Position numbers and translations under genes: made by a program. From Opitutaceae bacterium (GTDB taxonomy: Bacteria; Verrucomicrobiota; Verrucomicrobiia; Opitutales; Opitutaceae), in assembly GCA_009919985.1 (NCBI GenBank), contig RGAX01000158.1, positions 1 through 6,600 of the forward strand: a stretch of DNA of 6,600 nt, read 5' to 3'. This document shows positions 6,381 to 6,600 of the stretch, one piece after another. How positions within the stretch are numbered: position 1 is the first letter of the stretch; the number at the start of each line of letters is the position of its first letter. Below the pieces are notes generated by a model, which did no database searches, was not told the origin of the DNA, and worked only from the letters and a program-made list of their open reading frames with translations.

Positions 6381-6600
6381 GACCGGGACCGGGTGCAGTT
6401 GCCGTCGGAAACCGACGACCCGTTCTACGTGCAGGGCAAGCAGCTGCAGAAGCAGTCCCGCAACACCGAGGCGCTGAACGCATTCCTCAAGGTGATCGAC
6501 CGGCGCGGCGACAACCCTTCGCCCGAGTCGCACCTCGAGGTCGGTCTGATCAGCCTGCACCACACGAAGGATCCGCTGGCCGCCATCTACCACCTGCGCC
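6372..6600 (+). CDS. TPR-containing lipoprotein fragment (both ends missing)
   Basis: 76 complete codons in the murJ frame, running off the window. The first residues complete a lipobox (LALAGC; Cys codon at 6375-6377), after which a lipid-anchored protein would be cut by signal peptidase II. The mature part begins with an acidic linker (DRDRVQLPSETDDP). Two TPR-like helical pairs follow: one from FYVQGKQLQKQSRNTEALNA onwards with the A..G....A..F spacing, and one from SPESHLEVGL through DPLAAIYHLR. The hydrophobic and basic part of a signal peptide is missing, replaced by MurJ sequence; the ATG at 6336 gives no basic n-region. The style resembles TPR lipoproteins of Opitutaceae, a recollection and not a search result. 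Codon use is far more GC-rich at third positions than in murJ. A functional MurJ-lipoprotein fusion is unlikely, because LAGC would lie at a membrane segment inside MurJ. Confidence 0.75.

Noticed and set aside
6333..6593. Minus-strand 86-residue open frame across the junction.
   Set aside because: It lies entirely opposite the clear plus-strand MurJ and TPR coding and spans the composition break; it is a GC-rich shadow frame.

Overview
This is chromosomal housekeeping DNA from a GC-rich Gram-negative bacterium. Gene style (a Spy/CpxP-like membrane-anchored protein behind ispA, an FmdB zinc ribbon upstream of murJ, few strong Shine-Dalgarno sites, and a TPR lipoprotein of a type I associate with Opitutaceae) suggests Verrucomicrobiota, class Opitutae. 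That placement is inference from protein style, not from a marker gene or database search.

Layout. 1-765 (+) is the C-terminal two thirds of phosphoglycerate kinase (pgk), cut by the window start. It is followed after 54 bp by a complete triosephosphate isomerase (tpiA, 820-1590), a glycolytic pair probably co-transcribed. A two-gene minus-strand unit converges on them: ispA (farnesyl diphosphate synthase, 3384-2500), then after 11 bp an N-terminally anchored protein with LTxxQ-like motifs (2488-1565), whose 3' end overlaps the tpiA 3' end by 26 bp. A 120-bp divergent intergenic region (3385-3504) separates ispA from a tightly packed plus-strand series: a short FmdB-type zinc ribbon protein (3505-3663), a small one-TM hypothetical protein (3680-3889), a secreted or anchored hypothetical protein (3889-5040) joined to it by a TGATG stop/start overlap, and murJ, the lipid II flippase (from 5103).

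The most notable thing in the window is near 6371. The MurJ reading frame follows the family well for 423 residues, then switches without a stop and in frame into a different protein: a lipobox (LAGC) followed by a TPR-type sequence running off the window end. Third-position GC jumps at the same point, from 49/76 codons before to 69/76 after. MurJ lacks its last transmembrane segments and the lipoprotein lacks a normal signal-peptide start. The simplest reading is an artificial join of two sequences, or a deletion, at a short shared stretch encoding LALAG, rather than a real fusion gene.

No mobile elements, CRISPR arrays, rRNA or tRNA genes were seen. Apart from the junction I see no previously undescribed system. 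The other observations (a short FmdB, a possible degenerate peptidase-like protein, a hairpin at a translational-coupling site, a palindrome in a putative ispA promoter) are modest.
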